Assembly: GCA_015061775.1 (NCBI GenBank)
Contig: SUVY01000025.1
Coordinates: 1-34,766 of the forward strand
Direction: 5' to 3'
DNA: 34,766 nt
Source: Lentisphaerota bacterium
Lineage (GTDB): Bacteria; Verrucomicrobiota; Lentisphaeria; Victivallales; Victivallaceae
Shown here: positions 27,395 to 34,766 of the stretch, piece after piece
Numbering within the stretch: position 1 is the stretch's first letter
How the letters are laid out: each line of letters starts with the position of its first letter
The notes under the pieces: generated by a model
What the model was told of the DNA's origin: nothing
The model's database searches: none
The model's input: only the letters and a program-made list of their open reading frames with translations
Position numbers and translations under genes: made by a program

Positions 27395-27473
27395 CGCTTT
27401 TCTTGTGAAGGGATGGGGTTTGGGGAAGGGAAACACTTCTTTTCCCGTGAAAAGAAGTGTTTCCCTTCCCCAA
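27395..27473 (-). repeat. Dispersed hairpin repeat, copy 3 (inverted)
   Basis: A perfect 24-bp stem: 27420-27443 pairs with 27450-27473 around the 6-base loop CCCGTG. The core is GGGAAACACTTCTTTT against AAAAGAAGTGTTTCCC. On the minus strand it is followed by a C-rich link and CCCTTCACAAGAAAAGCG (27412-27395), the counterpart of the tail in the other copies. Compared with copy 2, the stem carries an A-to-C change on one arm matched by T-to-G on the other. Confidence 0.8.
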
Positions 27474-27493
27474 GAACAACTCCCATCACCAAC

Positions 27494-27523
27494 AAAAAAA
27501 GCCGCCTCTTTGCAGAAGCGGCT
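27494..27523 (-). terminator. Intrinsic terminator of the Gfo/Idh gene
   Basis: On the minus strand AGCCGCTTCT pairs with AGAGGCGGCT (one G-T wobble) around a GCAA tetraloop and is followed by a run of seven T. It begins 17 bases beyond the oxidoreductase stop codon. Confidence 0.9.
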
Positions 27524-27539
27524 GAAGACAATATTACTC

Positions 27540-28523
27540 TCAGGCGAGGTCGGCTTTGTCGCGGGCGACGAGGCAGGCGCGGGTGAGCTCGAAGGTTTGG
27601 GCGGCATCGACGAGGGCCTCTTCTCCGTCGAGGAGATGGAGTGCGAAATCATAGAAGATTCCGCGTTGGGGGAGCTGCTCGAGGACTTGTTCTCCGTCGG
27701 CGTTGATCAGGGTGACGGTGCTTTTCATAACTTCGATGACTCCGTCGGTTCCGGCGACGCGGACGCGGTCATCTCCGTGGGTGGGGGCGGTGCTGGGGCG
27801 CAGGTAGTCGATGGAGGCACTTGCCAGAACTCCGTTATCCATGACAGCTGAAACGAGAGCGGTCATTTCAAGTTCGCCGTGGTTGCGGTTATCGGTGGTG
27901 CTGTGATAAGCCTCGATCTTGGAGAAAGATTTAGCTCCGCTGAACCAGAGGATCCAGTCGAGTGCGTGGCTGCCGACCCACGGAATAGTTCCGCCGTAAG
28001 TGGCGCGCTCCTTGTAGAATGCGGGACGCTCTCCGAGCTTGTAGGACTTGCGGGTATTGACCATCTTGACCTTTCCGATCTTGCCGGCCTGAACGGCGCG
28101 GTAAGCGGTGAGGAAGGGGGCTTCGGCACGCAGTCCGACCATGGAGATGATCTCGACTCCGGGAGCGCATTTTTTATATGTCTCTTCGATTTTCGCAAGG
28201 TCTTCAAGGGTGAGGGCGATGGGCTTCTCGCAGAAGACGTGTTTGTTGCGTTTCAAGGCCTCGCAGCACATTTCAGCGTGAAGATCGAACGGACCGTCGA
28301 TGACAACGCAGTCAATATTTTCTTTGTCCAGCATCTCTTTGTAGTCGTCATAGACTTTGATCTCTTTCCCGAGCTCGGCTGCGGAGTCGATGACCCGCTG
28401 GGGAGAGTCAGCACATCCCGGGGAGTAAGCCACCCAGTTGATGCGGTCGATGCGCTGAACCGCGTTGCGGAAATATCCCCAATGTCCGCGGTTGCCGATA
28501 AGAGCTACGTTAAGCTGTTCCAT
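27540..28523 (-). CDS. Gfo/Idh/MocA-family oxidoreductase
   Basis: A 327-residue NAD(P)-dependent oxidoreductase. The Rossmann fold begins VALIGNRGHWG (GxxGxxG, 10-16). The family motif EKP is at 99-101 (CEKPIA), with the lysine as a catalytic residue. The substrate domain carries GGTIPWVGSHALDWILWF, where the His would act in catalysis. Members act on sugars, inositols or sugar nucleotides, and this substrate cannot be named. There is no signal peptide, so it is cytoplasmic. GAGGAA precedes the ATG. It stands alone with its own terminator. Confidence 0.9.
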   Translation of the reverse strand: MEQLNVALIGNRGHWGYFRNAVQRIDRINWVAYSPGCADSPQRVIDSAAELGKEIKVYDDYKEMLDKENIDCVVIDGPFDLHAEMCCEALKRNKHVFCEKPIALTLEDLAKIEETYKKCAPGVEIISMVGLRAEAPFLTAYRAVQAGKIGKVKMVNTRKSYKLGERPAFYKERATYGGTIPWVGSHALDWILWFSGAKSFSKIEAYHSTTDNRNHGELEMTALVSAVMDNGVLASASIDYLRPSTAPTHGDDRVRVAGTDGVIEVMKSTVTLINADGEQVLEQLPQRGIFYDFALHLLDGEEALVDAAQTFELTRACLVARDKADLA

Positions 28524-28617
28524 GATAAAAAATTCCTCTATTTTGATTTACAGCGGAGTTTTCTTGAGAGTTCCGCATAAGATGTTTTTCTGAAGCACAA
28601 AAAGCTCCGATACATAG

Positions 28618-28644
28618 ATTATACTCTCAACTGCGATTTTTCAA
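28618..28644 (-). promoter_or_regulatory. Candidate promoter of the Gfo/Idh gene
   Basis: On the minus strand a perfect TATAAT (28623-28618) follows TTGAAA (28644-28639) after 15 bases, shorter than ideal. It is about 95 bases before the start codon. Confidence 0.4.
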
Positions 28645-28695
28645 GCTCATTTTGAAAAAAAACGCTTCTAAATGGAGGATTTTTGCATTTGCAGC

Positions 28696-28724
28696 TTGCC
28701 AAAGTGCCGTTTTTCGTGTATGTT
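28696..28724 (+). promoter_or_regulatory. Candidate promoter of the LptF/G-recF pair
   Basis: TTGCCA (28696-28701), 17 bases, TATGTT (28719-28724), about 40 bases before the GTG start at 28764. Spacing is ideal and both boxes are fair matches. Confidence 0.45.
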
Positions 28725-28763
28725 AAGTTGCTGTCAATTATAAACTGAACAAAAGAGCTGCAA

Positions 28764-29858
28764 GTGAAAACTCTCAACTGGTATGTGACCCGCGGATTTC
28801 TCGGAGCATTTTTCATGGCGATCGCCGTGCTGACTTTCGGTATGACAGGAGCCAACCTGGTCAAGGTACTTGATTATGTCTCGCAGGGAATTCCATTAAG
28901 TGTGTTTCTTAAATTCACGCTCTATATTCTTCCTATCATTCTGACATTTACAGTTCCGTGGGCTGTGATGGTCGCGGTCATGCTGGTTTTCGGGAGACTC
29001 TCAGCAGACAATGAGATAACCGCCATGCGCGCCTGCGGAGTATCCATACTTCAGATAACCAGTCCGATTCTGATAATCACGGTACTGCTTTCTGCGTTGT
29101 GCATGTACCTTCAAGTCGAGCTGGGACCTCCGCTGCTCGGACAGTCGCGCGATATGATGAAGATGGCGGCGATAAATCAGCCGATGTCGATGTTCGAGCC
29201 GGGAAAATCTGTCTCATACGAAAATACCCTGATCTATGTCGATGATAAAGATGGCAAAGAGGGGCTGCGCGGAGTTGAACTCTACGTCCTTTCAGACGTG
29301 AATACCGCGGCGCAGAATATCTCTTCTGATTACGGCAAAGTCGTGGTCGATAAGGAGAAACAGATCATGACCATCAAGCTTTATGACTGTCTGGTGAGCG
29401 ACCGCAAAAAGAGCGGAAACGACAGTATAGACCGCTTTTTTGCCCAGGAGCTGAATTTCTCTTTCCATTACGGAAAAGCTGCCAACGAGCAGCGTATAGC
29501 TATAAAACCCAAGTATATGCGTCTCTCAGACCTTATGGGCAGGATAAGACTCACCAAAGAGTTGAATAAGGATACGACAGAGCTTGAGATCGAGCTCAAC
29601 CAGCGTATCGCGTTTGCGCTCTCTCCGATAGCGTTTCTGCTGCTGGGACTTCCGCTCGCCATCCGCACCAGCCGCAGGGAGACTTCGGTAGGACTGTTCC
29701 TGAGCGTCATCCTTGCCGGAGTATTTTTCCTCTCGATCATTCTGTGTGAGAGTCTGGAGTCATTCCCGGCACTCTATCCGCAGTATCTTCTCTGGCTGCC
29801 CAATATCGTGTTCCAGATAATCGGAGCGGTGATGACTTACCGCATATCCCAGCGGTGA
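28764..29858 (+). CDS. LptF/LptG-family permease (YjgP/YjgQ)
   Basis: A 364-residue inner membrane protein of the LPS export complex LptB2FG, which extracts lipopolysaccharide from the inner membrane. Three hydrophobic helices (about 10-35, 48-75, 95-120) come first. A periplasmic beta-jellyroll-like domain (about 125-265) follows, and then three helices from about 275. Family features include the start YVTRGFLGAF, the coupling-helix region GRLSADNEITAMRACGVS and the late segment ELNQRIAFALSPIAFLLLGLPLAI. The start is a GTG with weak upstream AGAG. Only one such gene is here, so its LptF or LptG partner and LptB lie elsewhere; which of the two it is cannot be decided. Confidence 0.9.
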   Translation: MKTLNWYVTRGFLGAFFMAIAVLTFGMTGANLVKVLDYVSQGIPLSVFLKFTLYILPIILTFTVPWAVMVAVMLVFGRLSADNEITAMRACGVSILQITSPILIITVLLSALCMYLQVELGPPLLGQSRDMMKMAAINQPMSMFEPGKSVSYENTLIYVDDKDGKEGLRGVELYVLSDVNTAAQNISSDYGKVVVDKEKQIMTIKLYDCLVSDRKKSGNDSIDRFFAQELNFSFHYGKAANEQRIAIKPKYMRLSDLMGRIRLTKELNKDTTELEIELNQRIAFALSPIAFLLLGLPLAIRTSRRETSVGLFLSVILAGVFFLSIILCESLESFPALYPQYLLWLPNIVFQIIGAVMTYRISQR

Positions 29859-29883
29859 ATTCCGGCTGTCCGAGGTGCCCGAA

Positions 29884-30915
29884 ATGGCTCTTATCAAAGA
29901 GTTGAGTTTGCGGAGTTTCCGCAGTTTTCAGGAGCGTAAGTTTGTTTTTGACGCGTCCGACGTAGTTTTTACCGGAGAAAACGGCACTGGCAAAAGCAAT
30001 GTTCTTGAGGCACTCGGATATTTGAGTACGTTGCGGAGTTTCCGCCGTTCCGGAGTCCGCGATATGATCAATATAGGCTCGGACTTTTTCGAGCTTGGAG
30101 CAGTAGTTGCAGGAGGTCGTTCCGTCTCCAATCTGACGGTCAGGGAGCAGCTCGGCGGAGCGCGGCAGCTTCTGGTGAATAATGCTCCCGTCAAGCTCGG
30201 AGACTTCCTTTTTGAATACCGCTGTGTCTGTTTTTCTCCGGGAGATTTTTCCATCGGTTCCGGGGCGGCAGGCGTGCGCCGCCGTTTTCTCGACCAGCTT
30301 ATAAGTTCCAATGACCGCAATTATCTTGCCTTGCTTTCACAGTATGTCCGGGCTCTGACCCAGCGCAACCGGGCTGCCAAGATGAAAAATGCCGCAGCTA
30401 TGCGCGCGTTTGAAGTAGTAATGGCGGAAAATGCTCCGGGAATAATCTCCTGCCGCCGCGAAGCGATATCGCAGCTCGAAACACAAATACGCTCACTGCT
30501 TGCCGGAAAATATGATTTTGCCATCCGCTACAAGCCCGATTTTGACGGAGACACCGAGGGGTTTCTCCGCCGCTTTCACTCCATGCGCCAGCGGGAAATG
30601 CAGAGGGGCTGCACCCTCACCGGAACTCAGCTCGACGACATAGAGTTTATCCTTGACGGAAAATTTTTGAGGACTTTCGGCTCGACCGGGCAGATAAGGA
30701 TGGTCACACTGATGCTCAGGCTTGCAGAGTACACACTTCTCCGCCGGACTCCGTCTCCTGTCGTCGTGCTGGCGGACGATGTGACCGGTGAGCTCGATGA
30801 CAACAACCGCGAGCTGTTTTTCCGCACCGTTTCGACCGCGGATATGCGTTTTCACACCTACGCAGTCTGGCCTGAATATGAAACGCTGCGTTCTGCCCAG
30901 TTTATCAAGCTGTGA
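29884..30915 (+). CDS. recF: DNA replication and repair protein RecF
   Basis: ABC-type ATPase that helps load RecA at single-strand gaps. The 343-residue protein has Walker A GENGTGKSN (31-39), the RecF-typical ELSLRSFRSF start, LDQLISSNDRNYLALLSQYVRALTQRN, a signature region with STGQIRMVTLMLRLAEYTLL, and Walker B VVVLADDVTGELD (about 293-305). The ATG at 29884 has GAGG eight bases upstream and is preferred over a GTG at 29875. It follows the LptF/G-like gene by 25 bases. In many bacteria recF sits between dnaN and gyrB; here it is about 9 kb from gyrB. Confidence 0.92.
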   Translation: MALIKELSLRSFRSFQERKFVFDASDVVFTGENGTGKSNVLEALGYLSTLRSFRRSGVRDMINIGSDFFELGAVVAGGRSVSNLTVREQLGGARQLLVNNAPVKLGDFLFEYRCVCFSPGDFSIGSGAAGVRRRFLDQLISSNDRNYLALLSQYVRALTQRNRAAKMKNAAAMRAFEVVMAENAPGIISCRREAISQLETQIRSLLAGKYDFAIRYKPDFDGDTEGFLRRFHSMRQREMQRGCTLTGTQLDDIEFILDGKFLRTFGSTGQIRMVTLMLRLAEYTLLRRTPSPVVVLADDVTGELDDNNRELFFRTVSTADMRFHTYAVWPEYETLRSAQFIKL

Positions 30916-31070
30916 CAGAGCTGCCGCATGACGGTGAATTGTTGGCTGAATAACGGCAGTTTCCGGAATAATTTATCGAACTTTAGCTTCAAATTTATTT
31001 GTATTTTGCCCTTTGCGGAGTTAAATTGTATTTGTGCATATATAAACTTTATATACAGGAGAGTTGCTTT

Positions 31071-32381
31071 ATGGATAAAAAAGATTTTGTTATAAGCCGT
31101 CTCGGAGAGGCGACGCTACCGTCTCCGGTGGTCGGACAGGCGTTTGTCAGCAATGACGAAACAGTCTGTTACGAAACCGATGCAGCGCGCATCGTCCAGT
31201 ACGTCAAAGAGGGTAAAGAGATCCCTGCATTCGAGCGCGCCGGAGCCCGTGAAAAGATCTTTCACGACCCCGCCTGGAGCCGTGCTGCGATCCTCACCGC
31301 CGGAGGACTCTGCCCGGGACTCAATGAAGTCATCAAATTTCTCACCCAGACTCTGATAAACGACTATAATGTTCCTGTGGTTTACGGAATTCCCTACGGC
31401 TATCGCGGACTCAACCCTGCGCGCAAACTTACTCCGATACAGCTTTCTCCCGAGATGGTCGATGCCATCCACGAGGAGGGAGGTTCCATTCTCGGTTCTT
31501 CACGCGGTCAGGAGGATACCGAAATAATCGTCGATACCCTTATGCGCATGAACATCAATATGCTCTTTTGCATAGGCGGAGACGGTACCGCACGCTGTGC
31601 TCACGACATTGCAGTCGAGATCCAGAAACGCAAACTTGCTATCAGCGTCGTCTGTATTCCCAAAACCGTGGATAACGACCTCAACTTCATCGACCAGACC
31701 TTCGGTTTTGCCACCGCAGTATTGCAGGCGGGACCCTACATCACCTGCGCCCACAGCGAAGCCAAAGGAGCTTACAACGGCGTCGGACTGGTCAAAGTCA
31801 TGGGACGCGACTCAGGATTTATTGCCGCTTATACTGCGCTTTCCAATCCGTTTGTCAACTACTGTCTTGTTCCTGAAGTCCCCTTCACGCTCGAAGGAGA
31901 CGGCAAACGTTCACTTCTTCCGCACCTTGTCGAGCGTCTCAAAGCCAAACATCACGCGGTGATCCTTGTCGCCGAAGGAGCCGGTCAGGAGCTTTTCAAA
32001 AATCAGGAAGTCAGGCACGATGCCTCCGGAAACAAGCTTCACAACGATATCGGAACCTTCCTCAAGGGAGAGATCAACCGTTACTGCAAAGAGCAGGGCA
32101 TCGAAGTCAATGTCAAATATTTTGACCCCGGATATGCCATCCGCAGCGTCAAGGCAATGGGCAGCGACGCCGTGTTCTGCGCCATGCTCGCCGCCGGAGC
32201 AGTCCATGCCGCGATGGCAGGCTGTACCGACGTGATGATCGGTCACTGGGGAGGACAATTCACCCACGTTCCGATCGCGCTTGCCACCCGCAACCGCAAA
32301 AAGATCGAGCTTGACAGCACCCTCTGGAGCAATGTCCAGGCGATGACCTGTTATAAGCAGAGCAAACCCAATAACAACTGA
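31071..32381 (+). CDS. pfkA: 6-phosphofructokinase, ATP-dependent TP0108-like type
   Basis: Phosphorylates fructose 6-phosphate in glycolysis. The 436-residue protein belongs to the PFK superfamily branch that includes spirochaete TP0108 and trypanosome enzymes. Motifs are AGGLCPGLN (77-85), GGDGT (169-173), PKTVDNDL (197-204) and MGRDSGF (244-250). In this family Gly after GGD points to ATP as donor, while PPi enzymes have Asp. Lys198 in PKT is shared with PPi-type and trypanosome-type enzymes, so ATP use with this lysine is expected. AGGAGAG lies before the ATG at 31071; a longer frame from 30999 is rejected. YhcH follows after 47 bases. Confidence 0.88.
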   Translation: MDKKDFVISRLGEATLPSPVVGQAFVSNDETVCYETDAARIVQYVKEGKEIPAFERAGAREKIFHDPAWSRAAILTAGGLCPGLNEVIKFLTQTLINDYNVPVVYGIPYGYRGLNPARKLTPIQLSPEMVDAIHEEGGSILGSSRGQEDTEIIVDTLMRMNINMLFCIGGDGTARCAHDIAVEIQKRKLAISVVCIPKTVDNDLNFIDQTFGFATAVLQAGPYITCAHSEAKGAYNGVGLVKVMGRDSGFIAAYTALSNPFVNYCLVPEVPFTLEGDGKRSLLPHLVERLKAKHHAVILVAEGAGQELFKNQEVRHDASGNKLHNDIGTFLKGEINRYCKEQGIEVNVKYFDPGYAIRSVKAMGSDAVFCAMLAAGAVHAAMAGCTDVMIGHWGGQFTHVPIALATRNRKKIELDSTLWSNVQAMTCYKQSKPNNN

Positions 32382-32428
32382 GAAACAGCAGTTCTCTGAA
32401 AAAAAAACTTAAATAAAAAGGTGAAATC

Positions 32429-32887
32429 ATGATTTACGACCGTCTTGAAAATCTCAACGATTACGCATCGATCGACCCCGAGGCATGGGCATTGGTCGAG
32501 GAGTTCCTCAACTCTTGCGCTGAAAAGACTCCTGAGATCGGACGCCACGAACTCGACGGAAAGAGAGTCTATGTCGGAGTCCAGAGCTACAACACCCACG
32601 AAGACAACGGTGTCAAACTCGAGACCCATTGCAACTATATCGATATTCAGCTTCTTCTTGCCGGAAAAGAGCACATCATCTACCGCGATGTGGAAGATGC
32701 TGAGTGCCTGAGCGAATACAATCCCGAGAAAGATGTCGCCTTCTTCAGCAAGCCCGATGCCGGACTTGCTCTTCCGCTCGAAGTCGGCAACTTCGCCGTG
32801 TTCATGCCCGGCGAGGGTCACGCTCCCGGAATCGGAAGCCCCGACAATACTGTCATCAAAGCGGTCTTCAAAATCAGAGCGAAATGA
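32429..32887 (+). CDS. YhcH/YjgK/YiaL-family protein
   Basis: A 152-residue cupin-like protein of the DUF386 family, whose members (NanQ in E. coli) help isomerise or process sugar acids such as sialic acid. Conserved residues that can bind a metal are in LETHCNYIDIQ (Glu65, His67, Asp72) and MPGEGHAPGI (His131). AAAGGTG lies before the ATG. It shares an ATGA overlap with the aldo/keto reductase gene downstream, which suggests sugar-related metabolism. The specific sugar is unknown. Confidence 0.87.
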   Translation: MIYDRLENLNDYASIDPEAWALVEEFLNSCAEKTPEIGRHELDGKRVYVGVQSYNTHEDNGVKLETHCNYIDIQLLLAGKEHIIYRDVEDAECLSEYNPEKDVAFFSKPDAGLALPLEVGNFAVFMPGEGHAPGIGSPDNTVIKAVFKIRAK

Positions 32888-33912
32888 GTACCGTAAGGTT
32901 GGGTAAAACCGGATTTGTGCTGGAAAAAAACGGTTTCGGCGCACTTCCGGTACAGCGGGTATCTGTCGATCAGGCGGTTTCGCTTCTGCGGCGCGCCTAC
33001 GACGGAGGTTTCCGCTTTTTTGATACCGCCCGCTATTATACCGACAGCGAGAAAAAGCTGGGCATCGCCTTTTCCGGAATGCGCGACAAAATCGTCATTG
33101 CCAGCAAAACTATGGCGCAGGATGTGAAAACGTTCCGCAGCGATCTTGAGACGTCGCTCCGGGAACTTCAGACCGACTATATCGATATATACCAGTTCCA
33201 TAACCCTCCATTCATGCCCAAACCGGATGATGGCACCGGGCTGTATGAGGAGATGCTCAAAGCGAAAAGCGAAGGCAAGATCAGACATATATCCATCACC
33301 AGCCACCGCTGTTTTATTGCCGAAGAGGCGGTCAAGTCCGGACTTTATGCCACGCTGCAGTATCCGTTTTCCTACATCTGCGGAGAGACCGAGCACCGTC
33401 TGGTGGAGCTCTGCCGTCAGCACGATGTCGGATTTATCGCAATGAAAGCCCTCGCCGGAGGTTTGATCCAGGACTCCGCGGCGGCTTGTGCGTATATAAA
33501 TCAGTTTGATAATGTGCTTCCCATCTGGGGAATTCAGCGTGAACGTGAACTTGATGAGTTTTTGAGTTACATCAAAAACGCTCCTCAGGTGGATGAGCGT
33601 ATAAATTCGGTCATAGAGCGCGATCGCCAAATGCTCGCCGGAGAGTTCTGCCGCGCCTGCGGTTACTGTCAGCCCTGTCCGGCTCAAATAGATATCGCTC
33701 AATGCGCGAGGATGAGCCTTATGCTCAGACGGGCTCCGGCGGAAAACTTTTTGACTCCGCATTGGAAAAGCGAGATGGAAAAAATAAACAACTGCATCAA
33801 CTGCGGACAATGCCTCGGCAGATGTCCCTATAAATTGGATACACCCAATCTGTTGAGGCGCAACCTCGAGGACTATATCGCAGTTTATGAAGGAAAGGTA
33901 TCTGTAAAATGA
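32884..33912 (+). CDS. Aldo/keto reductase with C-terminal ferredoxin-like domain
   Basis: A 342-residue enzyme in two parts. The aldo/keto reductase barrel (1-245) has the catalytic set Asp47, Tyr52, Lys75 and His106 (FFDTARYY, ASKT, YQFHN). The C-terminal part has two cysteine sets, CRACGYCQPCP (Cys256, 259, 262, 265) and CINCGQCLGRCP (Cys304, 307, 310, 314), fit for two [4Fe-4S] clusters. This fused layout is known in anaerobes and suggests that electrons can come from or go to iron-sulfur partners. The ATG at 32884 overlaps the YhcH stop; the long upstream extension of the frame is a shadow of that gene. Substrate unknown. Confidence 0.92.
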   Translation: MSTVRLGKTGFVLEKNGFGALPVQRVSVDQAVSLLRRAYDGGFRFFDTARYYTDSEKKLGIAFSGMRDKIVIASKTMAQDVKTFRSDLETSLRELQTDYIDIYQFHNPPFMPKPDDGTGLYEEMLKAKSEGKIRHISITSHRCFIAEEAVKSGLYATLQYPFSYICGETEHRLVELCRQHDVGFIAMKALAGGLIQDSAAACAYINQFDNVLPIWGIQRERELDEFLSYIKNAPQVDERINSVIERDRQMLAGEFCRACGYCQPCPAQIDIAQCARMSLMLRRAPAENFLTPHWKSEMEKINNCINCGQCLGRCPYKLDTPNLLRRNLEDYIAVYEGKVSVK

Positions 33913-34415
33913 AAGTCATAAGCCGTCAGCGCAACAGCAAATTCTGTCTGGTCTGCGGTCTGGATAATCCGTTCGGTATCCGCGGAGCTTTTTACAATAT
34001 GGAAGACGGAAGGGTCATGAGTCCGTTCCAGTTCCATTTCAACCATCAGAGCTACCCCCAGCGCGTTCACGGAGGTATGATCACGACCGTCCTCGATGAG
34101 CTCGGAATACGTGCAGTATGGGCAAAAAATCTCGACGACACCGTATTCGGAGTCACCACCAGTCTGACCACCAAATACCGCAAACCAGCTCCATACGAGA
34201 CGGATCTTATCTCAGTCGGAGAGGTGTTGTCCGAGACCAAACGCTTTTTCATCGTTTCCGCCAAGCTCTATGATCCTGATGGAGTGCTTTATGCCGAATC
34301 TGAACTCAAGTACATCAAACTTCCAGCCGATGTTATTTCAAAAGGAGTCGATGTGCACGATCAGATGCCGTATCTTGTCGAAGATGGAGTAACAGAGCTC
34401 AACTTCAACTTCTGA
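33909..34415 (+). CDS. PaaI-like hotdog-fold thioesterase
   Basis: A 168-residue hotdog-fold protein likely to cleave acyl-CoA thioesters. RVHGGMITTVLDELG (52-66) is the typical HGG motif followed by the helix with the acidic catalytic residue (Asp63 or Glu64). The N-terminal CLVCGLDNPFGI (13-24) is common in this subgroup. TSLTTKYRKPAP and a C-terminal strand complete the fold. It begins in an ATGA overlap with the reductase gene. The acyl substrate is unknown, and its link to the sugar-like neighbours is unclear. Confidence 0.87.
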   Translation: MKVISRQRNSKFCLVCGLDNPFGIRGAFYNMEDGRVMSPFQFHFNHQSYPQRVHGGMITTVLDELGIRAVWAKNLDDTVFGVTTSLTTKYRKPAPYETDLISVGEVLSETKRFFIVSAKLYDPDGVLYAESELKYIKLPADVISKGVDVHDQMPYLVEDGVTELNFNF

Positions 34416-34766
34416 ACACAGGTTTTTCCATGGGGCTGTTGCAAAACTTTATTGTTTCAGCATCGTATGGTGAGGGAGTTTAAGAGGCTGCTTGCCTCTT
34501 AAAAATCTCCCGGCAGGGGAGAGTCCCCTGCACCTCTGGCTATTGATTTTGTTCCAAAATCAATAGCCGATTCCTTTTTTGGTGGATTGGGTATTGAGCC
34601 TGCTATTCTTAGTGGTGCCGCGTTCTGCTCCCGGCTTTGTCCGCCTCTTCCCTGCGTTCGGCTCCGGGCGGCATAGTAGCCGCCCCTGAGCAGCCTTTTC
34701 TGGCTGCTCAGGCACTCTCTCCGTGCGATGCGCAAGGAATTATGCATTCCTTGACCTGCAGCAGGG
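34416..34766. other. Non-coding region packed with perfect hairpins
   Basis: No credible gene is seen in these 351 bases; an 82-codon frame on the minus strand has a composition unlike a real protein. Six perfect stems occur: 34479-34503 (10 bp), 34513-34531 (8 bp), 34538-34568 (14 bp), 34666-34685 (7 bp), 34685-34712 (11 bp) and 34733-34753 (8 bp). The start at 34434, GGGCTGTTGCAAAAC, resembles ends of some insertion sequences. The region runs off the window. Confidence 0.7.
34538..34580 (+). terminator. Possible terminator of the phosphofructokinase operon
   Basis: GGCTATTGATTTTG (34538-34551) pairs perfectly with 34555-34568 around a TTC loop, and six T come seven bases later (34575-34580). 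The stem is AT-rich and the T-run is offset, so termination is plausible but not certain. Confidence 0.4.

Larger units (their letters stand above)
27147..27539. other. Intergenic region with direct repeats, long hairpin and terminator
   Basis: A 393-base gap between converging genes. It contains two 44-base direct repeats (27207 and 27285), an inverted copy of the dispersed hairpin repeat (27395-27473) and the terminator of the oxidoreductase gene (27494-27523). Open frames here are short and lie over repeats, so none is called. Bases 27147-27206 and 27329-27394 show nothing recognisable. Confidence 0.7.

Noticed and set aside
27245-27851. Open frames of 113-148 codons over the gap after the lipoprotein gene
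   Set aside because: They run across hairpin repeats and into the antisense strand of the Gfo/Idh gene. There is no start signal and no domain.
30921-30959. Inverted repeat CTGCCG/CGGCAG after recF as a terminator
   Set aside because: The arms are six bases with a 27-base loop and only three T follow, too weak to call.
34499-34747. 82-codon minus-strand frame in the right-edge hairpin region
   Set aside because: It runs across several perfect hairpins and is dominated by Arg, Gly and Ser, as expected from translated structured DNA.

Overview
The window reads as ordinary chromosome from a Gram-negative, outer-membrane-bearing bacterium, most likely a Lentisphaerae (Victivallis-like) member of the PVC superphylum. 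The best pointers are two prepilin genes of the Lentisphaerae style. One has a C-terminal H-X9-DG motif, and both have FTLVE leaders without the usual glycine before the cleavage site. An LptF/LptG permease, an ExbB/ExbD pair and a lipoprotein fit an outer membrane. The taxon is inferred, not proven. No tRNA, rRNA, CRISPR array or transposase gene was seen.

Layout. (1) About 1-9650, leftward: a compact gene string in the order hisC, PstS-like binding protein, gltX, a 1259-residue DUF3857/transglutaminase protein, a metallo-beta-lactamase-fold hydrolase, pyrK and pyrD, ending at a likely intrinsic terminator near base 30. (2) 9912-15659, rightward: an exported protein, a CxxCxxCC protein, gmk, coaC, a GT-C-like membrane protein and a U32 peptidase-family protein. 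The last five genes are mostly joined by 4-bp ATGA overlaps. (3) 15797-16408: a stand-alone cytoplasmic FKBP prolyl isomerase. It is followed by 340 bases of hairpin and short repeats. (4) 16753-18400: two divergent prepilin genes with facing TTGACA promoters and good terminators on both sides. (5) 18592-27146, rightward: gyrB, recA, a large TPR protein, ExbB, ExbD, a TonB-like protein, a small membrane zinc-ribbon protein and a lipoprotein. The genes are tightly spaced and probably form one operon. (6) 27540-28523, leftward: a Gfo/Idh/MocA oxidoreductase. (7) 28764-30915, rightward: an LptF/LptG-family permease and recF. (8) 31071-34415, rightward: a phosphofructokinase, a YhcH-family protein, a ferredoxin-tailed aldo/keto reductase and a hotdog thioesterase. 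(9) 34416-34766: non-coding DNA packed with at least six perfect hairpins.

Most genes are housekeeping: pyrimidine and histidine synthesis, tRNA charging, GMP kinase, CoA synthesis, topoisomerase, recombination and glycolysis. The most unusual material is of four kinds. First, a dispersed long-hairpin repeat occurs in three intergenic places with a shared tail, and one stem carries a compensating base change. Second, a dense hairpin array lies at the right edge and starts with a sequence resembling an IS end. Third, an ExbB/ExbD energising module sits behind gyrB-recA with four accessory envelope proteins. Fourth, the DUF3857 protein carries a second transglutaminase domain whose catalytic triad looks lost.
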